Positions 37,627 to 45,830 of a DNA stretch of 64,000 nucleotides are shown here, one piece after another. Source of the stretch: Lichenihabitans psoromatis (GTDB lineage: Bacteria > Pseudomonadota > Alphaproteobacteria > Rhizobiales > Beijerinckiaceae); contig NZ_CP036516.1 in NCBI RefSeq assembly GCF_004323635.1, forward strand, positions 62,001 through 126,000, written 5' to 3'. Position numbers and translations under genes: made by a program. The notes beneath the pieces are model-generated. The model saw only the letters and a program-made list of their open reading frames with translations, ran no database searches and was not told where the DNA came from. The number at the start of each line of letters is the position of its first letter. Position 1 is the first letter of the stretch.

Positions 37627-38487
37627 TTATGCCGCCAGCCTCTCGGCTTGTTCTGGCGTTTTGTAGCCGAGCGCAGAGTGGATCCGTCGTCGGTTATAAT
37701 AGCCTTCGATGTAGGCGAACAGGTCGCGTCGGGCCTCGTCGCGTGTCGCCCAGTGACATTGGTGGACGAGTTCGACCTTCAGCGTGTGGAAGAAGCTCTC
37801 CATCGGGGCGTTGTCGTAACAGCAGCCCGTGCGGCTCATCGACGGCGTCGCCGCCATGACGGCCAGCTGCTTTCGGTAGACCTCGGCGGCGTATTGGCTG
37901 CCACGATCCGAATGTTGGATGAGCCCGGCCCCTGGGCGTTGACGCTGGGCGGCCATCATGAGCGCGGCGAGCGGCAGCTCGGTGCGCATATGATCGCGCA
38001 TCGCCCAGCCGACGATCTTGCGCGTGGCGAGGTCGAGGACCGCAGCGAGATAGAGCCATCCCTCTCCGGTGGCGATATAGGTGATGTCCGCCAGCCAGAC
38101 GGTGTTCGGAGTTGTTGCCGCGAACACCTGCTTGAGCCGGTTTGGCGCGATCGGAAGATCATGGCGGCTGTCCGTTGTGCAAGGCTTGAACCGACGCCCT
38201 GCCAGGCCGCGAATCCCGTGGTGGCGCATCAAACGGGCGACGCGTCCCCGGCTCACCGTCCGGCCTTCAGCACGAAGCGCGGCGTGCATCCTCGGTGAGC
38301 CATAGCGGCCACGATGCTCGGCCTCGAGACGCCGGACATCGCCAAGCAGATGACGGTTGGCGACGAGCCGAGCACTGTCGGGGCGATCCCGCCATGCATA
38401 GTAGCCGCTGGCAGAGACCTGCAGCACGCGGCACATGAGCCGGATCGGCCACGTGCCGACGTGATCGCGGATGAACGTGAACCTCAT
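37627..38487 (-). CDS. IS3-family transposase, OrfB
   Basis: The 286-residue catalytic half carries the HTH_21 region (YYAWRDRPDSARLVANRHLL) and the integrase core with TVWLADITYIATGEGWLYLA (Asp), HSDRGSQYAAEVYRKQLA (Asp) and NAPMESFFHTLKVELVHQCH (Glu). The C-terminus YIEGYYNRRRIHSALGYKTP is diagnostic of the family. It overlaps OrfA by 4 bases. A run of seven A in the OrfA end (complement of 38516-38523) is a plausible slippery site for a -1 frameshift that makes the OrfAB fusion. No internal stops are seen. Confidence 0.93.
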   Translation of the reverse strand: MRFTFIRDHVGTWPIRLMCRVLQVSASGYYAWRDRPDSARLVANRHLLGDVRRLEAEHRGRYGSPRMHAALRAEGRTVSRGRVARLMRHHGIRGLAGRRFKPCTTDSRHDLPIAPNRLKQVFAATTPNTVWLADITYIATGEGWLYLAAVLDLATRKIVGWAMRDHMRTELPLAALMMAAQRQRPGAGLIQHSDRGSQYAAEVYRKQLAVMAATPSMSRTGCCYDNAPMESFFHTLKVELVHQCHWATRDEARRDLFAYIEGYYNRRRIHSALGYKTPEQAERLAA

Positions 38488-38819
38488 CTGGGCACCTCCG
38501 CGAAGATGCCGATGGCTTTTTTTAGGACGTCGCGCTCCATGCGCGTGCGATCGAGATCCCGCTTCAGCCGCGCAATCTCGGCAGCCTGGTCGGCCGGGGA
38601 CGGGAGCTGCGGCACCCCGGCCGCGACCGCTCGCGAACGGGCAGCGCCGGTGTGGATGGCCGCTCGCCAGTTCCGCAGCATCGACGGCGAGATGCCGACC
38701 TCCGTGGCAACCTGCATCAACGGCCGACTGCTACTTTCAAGCAGCGCAACAGCCTCTCGTTTAAACTCGGGAGCGAACTCCCGCCTCGTTTTGGGCATCC
38801 AAACACCTTTCCCGCTCAT
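38484..38819 (-). CDS. IS3-family transposase, OrfA
   Basis: The 111-residue DNA-binding half has a helix-turn-helix typical of IS3 OrfA (RREFAPEFKREAVALLESSS then QVATEVGISPSMLRNWRAAI) and a leucine-zipper-like tail (AEIARLKRDLDRTRMERDVL). The tail helps OrfA and OrfAB multimerise. It is complete and in phase to feed the frameshift into OrfB. Confidence 0.92.
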   Translation of the reverse strand: MSGKGVWMPKTRREFAPEFKREAVALLESSSRPLMQVATEVGISPSMLRNWRAAIHTGAARSRAVAAGVPQLPSPADQAAEIARLKRDLDRTRMERDVLKKAIGIFAEVPR

Positions 38820-38857
38820 CCGAGCGTATCAAAGGTGTCCACCAATGCGAGGGACCA

Positions 38858-39600
38858 TCAAAGGCGGCATCGACAAAGTCGCGGACGGGGAGCTGCGTCG
38901 CGAGGCCGATCAGTCCCGCGCCGGCGAAGGCGACGGCTTGGGTGAGGCTCTCCCTGCACTTGGCCGAAAGCGGCATCGTTTCATCCGTCGGGCGAGAACA
39001 GGTGATGGGTGACGTGGTCAAGGCTTCGCGGCACCTTACTGCTTTGGTTTCCGTCTGAACAGGAGGCGGCACTTGGTGGGGACCGCGGCGACCGTGACGC
39101 GCGCAGAGGTCGCGGCTGCCGAGGGGTTGCCTACGCGGTCATCGACCGCCGCCGAGCCTTCGCAGGATCCGAGCGTTCCCGGAAGCCGGGAACGCCGGGC
39201 GAGACTACAGAAAGCTGAGGAACCTATAGTTGTCGGCGAAGAAAGACATGTCCCGTCCTGGGCGGACCGCGCGCGGCTCGATGGATGATGCTCGCGCGAA
39301 GTGGCGCAAAAGCATCAGAGGCATCAGGCGGCGCACGGGATCCTGGCGCTCCGCCGCGGTTGTGCTCAATACTGCGCGAGGAACGTTGCTTCGAAGCTTT
39401 AGCGACTTGTCTGAACAACCTGACACGACGCGAAGGCGAATGTTCGGAGTTTAGGGAGATTCTAGCTGGGCGATCAATCGTTGCGTAAACGGCCGTTCTC
39501 GCATCGATATAGCAAGTCTTTCGTAATTCTCGGCCGCCTCTCTCAGCGGATTGATGCTGAACCGTGTTGCGTAATCAGTGTGTCTCTGCGATCGTCTGAC
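38858..39600. other. Interval between the IS3 element and the recombinase, no firm gene
   Basis: Next to the IS3 end a minus-strand frame (MPLSAKCRESLTQAVAFAGA, then LATQLPVRDFVDAAF) is cut by the element and may be a truncated gene. On the plus strand AGGAGG at 39061 precedes TTG 39073 and a 71-codon frame to 39288 of unknown family. The last 300 bp before the recombinase could hold its res site, but I could not identify inverted subsites. Confidence 0.3.
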
Positions 39601-40257
39601 ATGGGTTCCGCAACGAAACGGCCTTCGAAAAAGGATGCTGCTGCTTCAGCCTCTCTGCTGATCGGCTACGCGCGCGTGTCCACGGAAGATCAGAAGCTGG
39701 ATCTGCAGAAAGATGCGCTGGTGAGCGCAGGGTGCGATCGGATTTTTGAGGACCGGGCATCGGGAGCGCGACCAGAGAGGCCCGGCCTCCGCGAGGCTCT
39801 TTCGCATCTACGACGCGGCGACACTTTGGTTGTCTGGAAGCTCGACCGACTCGGGCGGACGACCCACCAGCTCGTGGGCCTGCTCGAACAATTTGAGCAG
39901 GATGGTGTCAAACTTCGATCGCTGCAGGACGGGATCGATCCATCGACCACCATGGGAAAAGCCATGCTGCAGATCGGTGCTGTCTTTGCAGAGATGGAGC
40001 GCAACCTGATCCGCGAACGGACACGCGCCGGGCTGGCTGCAGCGCGGGCCCGCGGACGACTGGGAGGGCGAAAGCCAAAGATTGGCAAGGACGCCGTAGA
40101 TACGGCCAGACGGCTGATGAAGGATCCTGATCTGACGATGTCTGAGATCGCTCAACGTCTCGGAGTCAATCGCGTCACACTCTATCGCACGTTGGAACGT
40201 GAGGCTGATTTTCGGCCTCGAGCGCCCGGACGCAAACCCGGGGGAAAACGGGTCTGA
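39601..40257 (+). CDS. Serine recombinase (resolvase/invertase family)
   Basis: The 218-residue protein has the N-terminal catalytic domain of small serine recombinases: IGYARVSTEDQKLDLQKDAL with the nucleophile Ser, FEDRASGARPERPGLREALS, LVVWKLDRLGRTTHQLVGLL and the FAEMERNLIRERTRAGLAAA helix. The C-terminal helix-turn-helix reads MSEIAQRLGVNRVTLYRTLE. It resembles Tn3-type resolvases and DNA invertases and may resolve plasmid multimers or cointegrates. ATG 39601 is chosen since the upstream part of the frame is not like the family. No Tn3 transposase is present nearby. Confidence 0.9.
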   Translation: MGSATKRPSKKDAAASASLLIGYARVSTEDQKLDLQKDALVSAGCDRIFEDRASGARPERPGLREALSHLRRGDTLVVWKLDRLGRTTHQLVGLLEQFEQDGVKLRSLQDGIDPSTTMGKAMLQIGAVFAEMERNLIRERTRAGLAAARARGRLGGRKPKIGKDAVDTARRLMKDPDLTMSEIAQRLGVNRVTLYRTLEREADFRPRAPGRKPGGKRV

Positions 40258-40398
40258 CCCTCCGGCCCTCTATTAAAGGAATGCGGAAGACCCCTCTTTC
40301 GGCACTTCGCATCGACGCTATCTGGCCGTGAGCAGAATGGCCGCTTTCCGCCGTAATAATCTCAAATTTGCTGTTCGTCGGCTCCGTACTGCCAGCCA

Positions 40399-40731
40399 TT
40401 GGAGCTCGATACTTGGGGTGGTTGTGGGCTACAGCGGTCGAGTCCTCTGGGGGTAAAGGGAGCAACTACCGACCAGACCAACTTGAATGTCTACCAGGTC
40501 ACGGCGATCGTCGGAACGCGCATGGTGGAGGTCAGGGCCATCCCGCAAGCCGACGCGAGCACGGGGTGGGAGGCGTGTGTGACGGGCAAGGCGATGCCGG
40601 CCCTCGATGCCTTTACGGGCGAGCCACTACGGCGCCGCGTCGACGGTCGACGCCGGTCCGTGCGAATCGATGATTGCAGGACGGCTCTCGTTTGGGACGG
40701 GCGCCCAAAGGCCTGGACTGCCTATGCATGA
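40399..40731 (+). CDS. Hypothetical protein, weakly supported
   Basis: This plus-strand frame after the recombinase encodes a compact segment NVYQVTAIVGTRMVEVRAIP and PALDAFTGEPLRRRVDGRRR, ending ALVWDGRPKAWTAYA. The front is doubtful; TTG 40399 or TTG 40483 could be starts and neither has a convincing ribosome site. No family is recognised. It precedes the zinc-ribbon gene in the same direction. Confidence 0.35.
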   Translation: MELDTWGGCGLQRSSPLGVKGATTDQTNLNVYQVTAIVGTRMVEVRAIPQADASTGWEACVTGKAMPALDAFTGEPLRRRVDGRRRSVRIDDCRTALVWDGRPKAWTAYA

Positions 40732-40775
40732 CGGGATCGGAAGCGAGCAAAGCGGCATCGCAGGAGGATACGGAC

Positions 40776-41237
40776 ATGCCGCGAACGGTCGATGCGGACG
40801 GGGGTCACGGCGGGATCTGTGCGTTTTGGGGGACGCTGGTAAGACCCGATTACATCACGTGCACGGGGTGCGGGGCCACATGGCGGCACCGCATCACCGC
40901 GTGGGGGCTACTGATGATCAGGGGCGCGTGGCCGTCCGGTCTGTTCCTCGGCCTAGTCTCTGTTAGTCCATTGACGTTTCGCGTAGCCAAAGTCTTCACG
41001 TCCTCGCAAGCGGTGTCAGCCCCCCGGGTGGCAAGCGGCCCCGTCGCACGGTCAGCACGATTTGGATCGCGACGACGGATCCGTAAACCGCGAGCAGGAG
41101 GTATAGGCTCATGCGGTCAACCTGCCAGTCGTGCCAGAGCAGCAGACCGAGGCTGGCGGTGGCGAGAAGTCCGCCGGCGAGCGGGATCGACGGCGACAAC
41201 CCGATGCGCCCCGAAAGCCGCAAGGCGGAAAAGTTGA
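40776..41237 (+). CDS. Zinc-ribbon-like small protein, 3' end probably displaced
   Basis: AGGAGG at 40762 lies 8 nt before ATG 40776, a consensus ribosome site. The product starts MPRTVDADGGHGGICAFWGT and carries ITCTGCGATWRHRITAWGLL, with a Cys at 15 and a CxxC pair at about 29-32. After about 70 residues the frame runs into the permease gene on the other strand and the protein becomes low-quality. The natural C-terminus was probably replaced. Similar ribbon proteins are often plasmid-encoded regulators, but no function can be given. Confidence 0.4.
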   Translation: MPRTVDADGGHGGICAFWGTLVRPDYITCTGCGATWRHRITAWGLLMIRGAWPSGLFLGLVSVSPLTFRVAKVFTSSQAVSAPRVASGPVARSARFGSRRRIRKPRAGGIGSCGQPASRARAADRGWRWREVRRRAGSTATTRCAPKAARRKS

Positions 41238-42315
41238 CGGCGGCAAAGATGACGAGGAACGTCGCGCTCGCGAAGCCCGAGATCGCCGGCAGCGGGACCA
41301 GTAGCGCGAAGGCGAGCGACAGGACGGTGAGGGCGAGCAGCGAGACATAGGGAACTGGACGGATGCGCTCCTGGAGGGCAAAAACCTGGGGAAGCGCATG
41401 TTCCTCGGCCATCACCATGGCAAGCCGTGCGGCGCCGAACAACGTCGCGTTGATGGCGGACGCGGTTGAGAGCAGCGCGGCGATGCCGATCAGCACGAAT
41501 CCGGCCTCGCCCAAGGTCGGCCGCGCGGCCACCGCGAGCACGTATTCCTGGTCCTGCTGGATCTGCGCCGGAGTAAGGTTGCCGAGTGCCGCGACGGCGA
41601 CGACGATGTAGATGATCGTGGTAAGGACGATCGCGATGACGATGGCGCGGCGCAGGTTGTGTTCCGGATCCGCCATCTCGTCGATCGCGTTGGGAATGAG
41701 TTCAAACCCCTCATAGGCCACGAATATCAAGGCAACCGCGACCAGGGGCGAAGCGATGCCGCGATCGAAAAGCGGTACGAAATGGGCGGTTTTGATGCCG
41801 ATGAAGCCGGCGGCGGCGAACACGGCGAGGATAAGCAGCTTGATGGCAACGACGCCGAGCTCGACGCTGCCCGACGTGCGCGCGCCACGGAGGTTGATGC
41901 CGAGAAACCCAACCAGCACCAGCCCCGCCAACACTGCCGTGGCCGGCCGTGCGCCGCCCAGACCGAACAGCGTCGCACCATAATCGCCGAACGCCGTCGC
42001 GTAGAGCGCGAGCGTTCCGACGTAGCCGACGACCAAGAGCCAGCCGGCGCAGCCCGCGACCAAGGGAGAGGCGAAGGCCTTATCGATGTAGGTGAAGCTG
42101 CCGCCGTCGCCGCGAAAGTGAAGGCCGAGATGGGCGTAGGAGAGGCCTGTCAGCAGGGCGATCACACCACCGCCCGCAAGCGTCAGGACAACGGCGTGTC
42201 CCGCGGTGGCGATGGCTAGGCCAAGCACCGCGAAGATACCCCCGCCGATCATGCCGCCGATGCCGATCGCGCTGACCTCGGCGAGATTCAGCTTGTCCTT
42301 GTCGACCCTTGCCAT
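40996..42315 (-). CDS. APC-superfamily amino acid permease
   Basis: A 439-residue inner-membrane transporter has about 12 hydrophobic segments. It has the hallmark first-helix motif AEVSAIGIGGMIGGGIFAVL, a FRGDGGSFTYIDKAF loop and GFELIPNAIDEMADPEHNLR (the conserved consensus between helices 6 and 7). It likely exchanges or imports amino acids or polyamines with protons. The length and motif spacing are normal and no lesion is seen. It is co-oriented with the metallophosphoesterase 102 bp upstream and may form an operon with it. The substrate cannot be read from sequence. Confidence 0.85.
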   Translation of the reverse strand: MARVDKDKLNLAEVSAIGIGGMIGGGIFAVLGLAIATAGHAVVLTLAGGGVIALLTGLSYAHLGLHFRGDGGSFTYIDKAFASPLVAGCAGWLLVVGYVGTLALYATAFGDYGATLFGLGGARPATAVLAGLVLVGFLGINLRGARTSGSVELGVVAIKLLILAVFAAAGFIGIKTAHFVPLFDRGIASPLVAVALIFVAYEGFELIPNAIDEMADPEHNLRRAIVIAIVLTTIIYIVVAVAALGNLTPAQIQQDQEYVLAVAARPTLGEAGFVLIGIAALLSTASAINATLFGAARLAMVMAEEHALPQVFALQERIRPVPYVSLLALTVLSLAFALLVPLPAISGFASATFLVIFAAVNFSALRLSGRIGLSPSIPLAGGLLATASLGLLLWHDWQVDRMSLYLLLAVYGSVVAIQIVLTVRRGRLPPGGLTPLART

Positions 42316-42417
42316 GCTTCGGTTTCCTGGCTGCGGCCGGCGACGGCGCGATCACGTCGATCGGGGAGCGACATCGATGCGCCCAGGCGGGTTTCTTGTC
42401 GACGAGGACGATCGGCG

Positions 42418-43515
42418 TCACGCGACCCGACGCCGCGTAATGCGAGTGAGTTCCGGCGGGCGCCCCAACCGTAGCGCGAAACCGGGCCACAGGGCGCTGC
42501 CGTTGTTGACGTAGAGCGTCATTCCGTCGACGTCGTAGCGCCCCGACACGAACCCGTCGTTCATGCGCGCGACGAGGCGGTCCAGGCCCCGGATCATGCC
42601 GCCGTGCGTATGCCCGGACAGTTGCAGCGAGACGCCACGCGCGGCGGCCTCCTTGGCCTTTCTCGGCTGATGGTCGAGCAGCACGATCGGGACGCCCTCG
42701 GGGGCTCCGGCGAGCGCGGCGGTCAGGTCGGGCTCGGGGTTGCCCGTCCCCGCCGCGGATCGGTCCGTCACCCCGGCGAGAATAAATCGCCCCTCACGCC
42801 GCTTCAGGACCACATGGTCGTTGAGGAGCATGGTCATTCCCATCCCGGCGAGGTGCCCCATCCACTCGCGGTAGCCGAAGTAATATTCGTGGTTGCCCTG
42901 GATCGCGTAGACGCCGTCCGGCGCGTGGAGACCGCGCAGCGGCTCGACGTCCGCCCGTCGCTTGGCGAGGGTGCCGTCGATGAAATCCCCGGTCACGACG
43001 ATCAAGTCAACGCCCAGCGCGTTGGACCGCTCGACCAGCGTGCGGGTCCAGGACGCCGGGAACAGGCGGCTGATGTGCAGGTCGGTCAATTGGAGGATGC
43101 GATAGTCGTCGAACGCCGATGGCAGCCCGTGGATTTCGACCGTCACGTCCTTCAGGGGCGGTACCCGGACCGCCGCATGCACGCCGACCGCGGCGAGCAG
43201 CGAGGCGACGCTCGCCAGGGCGTATCTGACGCCATCCGGGACCGTCCCGTGCTCGCCCCGCACCAGCGTCATCGGCACCTTGACCGCACCGAGCGCTACG
43301 AGCAGTACGGCGAGGAACGCGATCGCGCCGAACGCCCACGTGAACAGGATCACGATGGGACGCGGGAACTCCGGCGACAGGACGGATCCCGACGAGAGAC
43401 GGCTGACCAGATGATATTGCGACCCGACGAGCAGGAGCACCGCCAAGATGCCCTTGACCCATAGGGGTACCGCGAGCGGCATCACGATCCCGAACAGGAC
43501 CAGCAGGAACGGCAA
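42418..43515 (-). CDS. Membrane-anchored calcineurin-like metallophosphoesterase
   Basis: The N-terminal 120 residues contain four hydrophobic helices. They are followed by a calcineurin-type phosphoesterase with YRILQLTDLHISRLFPASW (Asp and His ligands), VVTGDFIDGTL, YAIQGNHEYYFG and LQLSGHTHGGM, the full metal-binding set. Homologues act on UDP-diacylglucosamine or other lipid-linked or nucleotide phosphates; the substrate here is unknown. TTG 43515 is the only start codon in this frame near the front. The open frame continues upstream for 100 bp with family-like sequence (GERTIFHLVLG) but no start, so the N-terminus may be truncated or use a rare start. Confidence 0.8.
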   Translation of the reverse strand: MPFLLVLFGIVMPLAVPLWVKGILAVLLLVGSQYHLVSRLSSGSVLSPEFPRPIVILFTWAFGAIAFLAVLLVALGAVKVPMTLVRGEHGTVPDGVRYALASVASLLAAVGVHAAVRVPPLKDVTVEIHGLPSAFDDYRILQLTDLHISRLFPASWTRTLVERSNALGVDLIVVTGDFIDGTLAKRRADVEPLRGLHAPDGVYAIQGNHEYYFGYREWMGHLAGMGMTMLLNDHVVLKRREGRFILAGVTDRSAAGTGNPEPDLTAALAGAPEGVPIVLLDHQPRKAKEAAARGVSLQLSGHTHGGMIRGLDRLVARMNDGFVSGRYDVDGMTLYVNNGSALWPGFALRLGRPPELTRITRRRVA

Positions 43516-43905
43516 ACCGAGGACGAGATGGAAGATGGTCCGCTCTCCGACGACGCCGTCCCAGAACCGGCGACGGAAAGCTCCAGGTACGTGGAACGAG
43601 CCGGTCCCGCAAATTCAGGGTACCCCGTAGCCGAGGCTTCCGGCTCGTCCACGGGCCCGCGCCTCACGGCCTCGTCGACCTGCTGACCTGACCACAGGAC
43701 GGCTTCGCCTCGTCGCCTTGCCGCAACGGCGCCGTCCGACCTTCTTCCCCTGCGTTCCGCATTCCTCGCGAGGCAAGAACACCGGCCGACCCCGTCCTCC
43801 ACTGCGTTGCGGTCCACAAGCGGATGCGGCGTCGATCGCCTCCGGTCCCTGGATTGCCATCGAGGACGCGACGGCGCGGGCCCGAACGGGAAGCAGGAGA
43901 GCAAC
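43516..43905. other. Gene-free interval
   Basis: Apart from the possible front of the phosphoesterase in the first 100 bp, I see no gene. An AGGAGA ribosome site for the DUF736 fragment lies at its right end. Confidence 0.4.
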
Positions 43906-43992
43906 ATGGCTACCATCGGAACCTTCAAGGCCAACGGCACCGAGTTCACCGGCGATCGCTCCGGTTTCGCACTGGAGTTTCGCACAAGCTAA
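43906..43992 (+). pseudogene. DUF736 gene fragment, N-terminal 28 codons
   Basis: ATG 43906 with AGGAGA 6 nt upstream opens MATIGTFKANGTEFTGDRSG, the standard DUF736 start, and ends after 28 codons at TAA 43992. The usual gene is about 105 codons, so only the front is left. Its sequence differs from the two complete copies at 15763 and 20754, so it is a separate paralogue. Confidence 0.7.
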
Positions 43993-44228
43993 GCGGCTGA
44001 TCCAATTAGGCCCCGCCGGGTCATGCGAAATGTATGGTTTCTGCAGAATGCGGAATGGCCGCTTTGGAGACCGGCTAGAAACGCATGGAACGTTCGGGAT
44101 GGGCGCAAAGTCGAACATCCGAAATGTTCCGGTCGGCATCGACGTTCTCCGACGCATCTGTACCGGCCGGACCCCGGCGGACAAACTTCAGAGACGCGGG
44201 CGCTGTCGCGCCAGCGTCTTTGGATGGC

Positions 44229-44399
44229 TCACACTCCGAATGGATCGTACTCGTGAATGATCGATCCGGCATCGCCGTCGAACTCATCCGAGGGCAGCAC
44301 ACCGAAACCATTCTCGCCCCGGAAGAGAACGACGCAGACCATGAGCGTTTTGGCGAGGTTCCAGGCGTGGTTCTGCGCGAGGGTGAGGTTCTTCGACAT
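44229..44399 (-). CDS. Small hypothetical protein of 56 residues
   Basis: On the minus strand ATG 44399, with GGGAGC 7 nt upstream, opens a 56-codon frame starting MSKNLTLAQNHAWNLAKTLM. It continues VCVVLFRGENGFGVLPSDEF and ends HEYDPFGV. Codon use is GC-rich at third positions and the protein has a mixed amphipathic front and acidic rear, unlike random frames. I do not recognise a family. It lies in small-gene territory near the DUF736 fragment and the WGR gene. Confidence 0.55.
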   Translation of the reverse strand: MSKNLTLAQNHAWNLAKTLMVCVVLFRGENGFGVLPSDEFDGDAGSIIHEYDPFGV

Positions 44400-44745
44400 C
44401 GGTTCAGCTCCCGTCTTGCGGCGGGGGCCATCCCCGCTCGACAGGCGCCCGAAGCGTCTGGGGCGTGGCCATGATCACGTCGAGGCGCAGCCGAAGAGGC
44501 CGCATGCTGGCATAGCGGACCCCTTGCGGGTTGATCGTCAGTCCGCGGCCCAGACCAAGGAGATGCGCCAACCAGAGCGAGATGGATCACGACGTTGCGA
44601 GTGTCCGAAGGACGAAGCCTTTCATCCCTCCGACCACGCAAAACCTTCGAGCTTCTCGCAATGCATCAGCACTGTGAATCCGAGCTGCCTGATTGATTCA
44701 GTCTTTGCGTTGGACGTCGACGCTGCGCGGGTGGACCATCATCGA
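44400..44745. other. Gene-free interval upstream of the WGR gene
   Basis: No reading frame with support and no hairpin with a T-run was found in this 346-bp stretch. Confidence 0.4.
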
Positions 44746-45015
44746 ATGCCCGCAGCACCACCGGCGTCGACCGCGTCCGTCCAGCTCCTCGTCCTCGACC
44801 GCATCGACGATGCCAGCAACATGGCGCGCTGCTACGTGCTGTCGGTCGAGCAGACGATGTTCGGCGACACCGCGCTCGTCCGCGAGTGGGGCCGCATCGG
44901 GGTGAGCTGCCGTCGCAGCCTCGACCTTTACGAGCATGATGCCACCGCGAAGGTTGCGCTCAGCGCCTGGCTCAAGCGCAAGGCCCGGCGGGGCTACGTC
45001 GTACGTCCGGACTAG
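44746..45015 (+). CDS. Stand-alone WGR-domain protein
   Basis: The 89-residue protein is essentially one WGR domain: LLVLDRIDDASNMARCYVLS, then LVREWGRIGVSCRRSLDLYE with the Trp-Gly-Arg core at 48-50, and VALSAWLKRKARRGY at the end. WGR domains bind nucleic acid and in eukaryotes are part of PARP enzymes; bacterial single-domain versions are frequent on plasmids and of unknown function. ATG 44746 is internal to a longer open frame and is chosen because the domain begins just after it. Confidence 0.75.
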   Translation: MPAAPPASTASVQLLVLDRIDDASNMARCYVLSVEQTMFGDTALVREWGRIGVSCRRSLDLYEHDATAKVALSAWLKRKARRGYVVRPD

Positions 45016-45092
45016 CAGGCCACCCAGCCGGTTCGTTGTATTCTCCCCCAACGCGGCCCGTCAGACCGACCATCGATTGTCACAACTGGGAG

Positions 45093-45108
45093 TGGGCATT
45101 TCTACCCA
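45093..45108. promoter_or_regulatory. lux-box-like palindrome upstream of the AHL synthase gene
   Basis: TGGGCATTTCTACCCA is an imperfect 16-bp inverted repeat (TGGGcA and TaCCCA arms), 60 bp before ATG 45169. The position fits activation by a LuxR-type protein. Only one such site was found. Confidence 0.45.
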
Positions 45109-45168
45109 TACCGTGGCCCGCCCCTCTGTGGCTTTTTCCTCCTCAGGCAACACGTCGAGGAGGTTTCG

Positions 45169-45795
45169 ATGCTCAAAGTCATACACGGGTCCGAGGTCAG
45201 CGCACATCAGGAGCTGATGGATCGGGTCTTCCGGTTCCGGCACGGTGTCTTCGTGGACGAGAAGGGCTGGGAGGATCTCCGCCAACCTGATGCGCGGGAG
45301 CGCGACCAGTTCGACGATGCGCATGCGATCCATCAGGTCTGCCTGCGCGACGAAGAGATCGTCGGCTATCAGCGGCTCCTACCGACGACGCGGCGACACC
45401 TCTTGACCGACGTGCTGGGAGACCTCTGCCGGACCAAGCCACCCCGAGGGCCGCGGGTCTTCGAATGGACCCGCTTCTGCGTGGCGCCAAGCCACCGCGA
45501 GGTCCGGCCACGGGCGAACGGCGCGTTCCTGGAACTGGCGCAGGGCGTCGTCGAAGGGGGAATGGCCAACCGCGTCGACACCGTCACGGTAGCCATCGAT
45601 TGGCGATTGATGGTTATCGCGATGCAGCTCCGCTTCTTCGTTCGACCTCTCGGTTTCCCGAAGAAGATCGGCCGCGACGAAGTCGTCGCCCTTCGCATGT
45701 CGTTCACGGGCGAGACCCTCACGACCATCCGCCAGGCACGCGGCTGCGACGGACCGGTGTTGGAGCGCCCTGAGCGGCAGAGCTCGGCCGCCTGA
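45169..45795 (+). CDS. Acyl-homoserine-lactone synthase (LuxI/TraI family)
   Basis: LuxI enzymes make AHL signals from S-adenosylmethionine and an acyl carrier protein. The 208-residue product has the invariant residues Arg24, Phe28, Trp34, Asp46, Asp49, Arg69, Glu99 and Arg102, seen in FRFRHGVFVDEKGW, ERDQFDD, GYQRLLPTT and VFEWTRF. GAGGAGG precedes the ATG. No luxR gene is next to it; the only complete LuxR-type gene in the window is at 6199. On related plasmids AHL signalling controls conjugation and copy number, and the nearby transfer operon makes that the likely role here. Confidence 0.92.
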   Translation: MLKVIHGSEVSAHQELMDRVFRFRHGVFVDEKGWEDLRQPDARERDQFDDAHAIHQVCLRDEEIVGYQRLLPTTRRHLLTDVLGDLCRTKPPRGPRVFEWTRFCVAPSHREVRPRANGAFLELAQGVVEGGMANRVDTVTVAIDWRLMVIAMQLRFFVRPLGFPKKIGRDEVVALRMSFTGETLTTIRQARGCDGPVLERPERQSSAA

Positions 45796-45830
45796 GCACC
45801 CTGACAACCGGAGTTGGACCTTTGATCCGT

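Larger units (their letters stand above)
37599..38857 (-). mobile_element. IS3-family insertion sequence, 1259 bp
   Basis: Two overlapping genes are bounded by imperfect inverted repeats. The left end is TGGTGCCCTGAATTGATGG at 37599 and the right end is the complement of TGGTCCCTCGCATTGGTGG ending at 38857, both continuing into GGACAC or TGGACAC. Flanking bases differ and no target duplication is visible. The left flank is the IS701 transposase and the right flank is unrelated, so a deletion or rearrangement accompanied or followed insertion. Confidence 0.85.
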
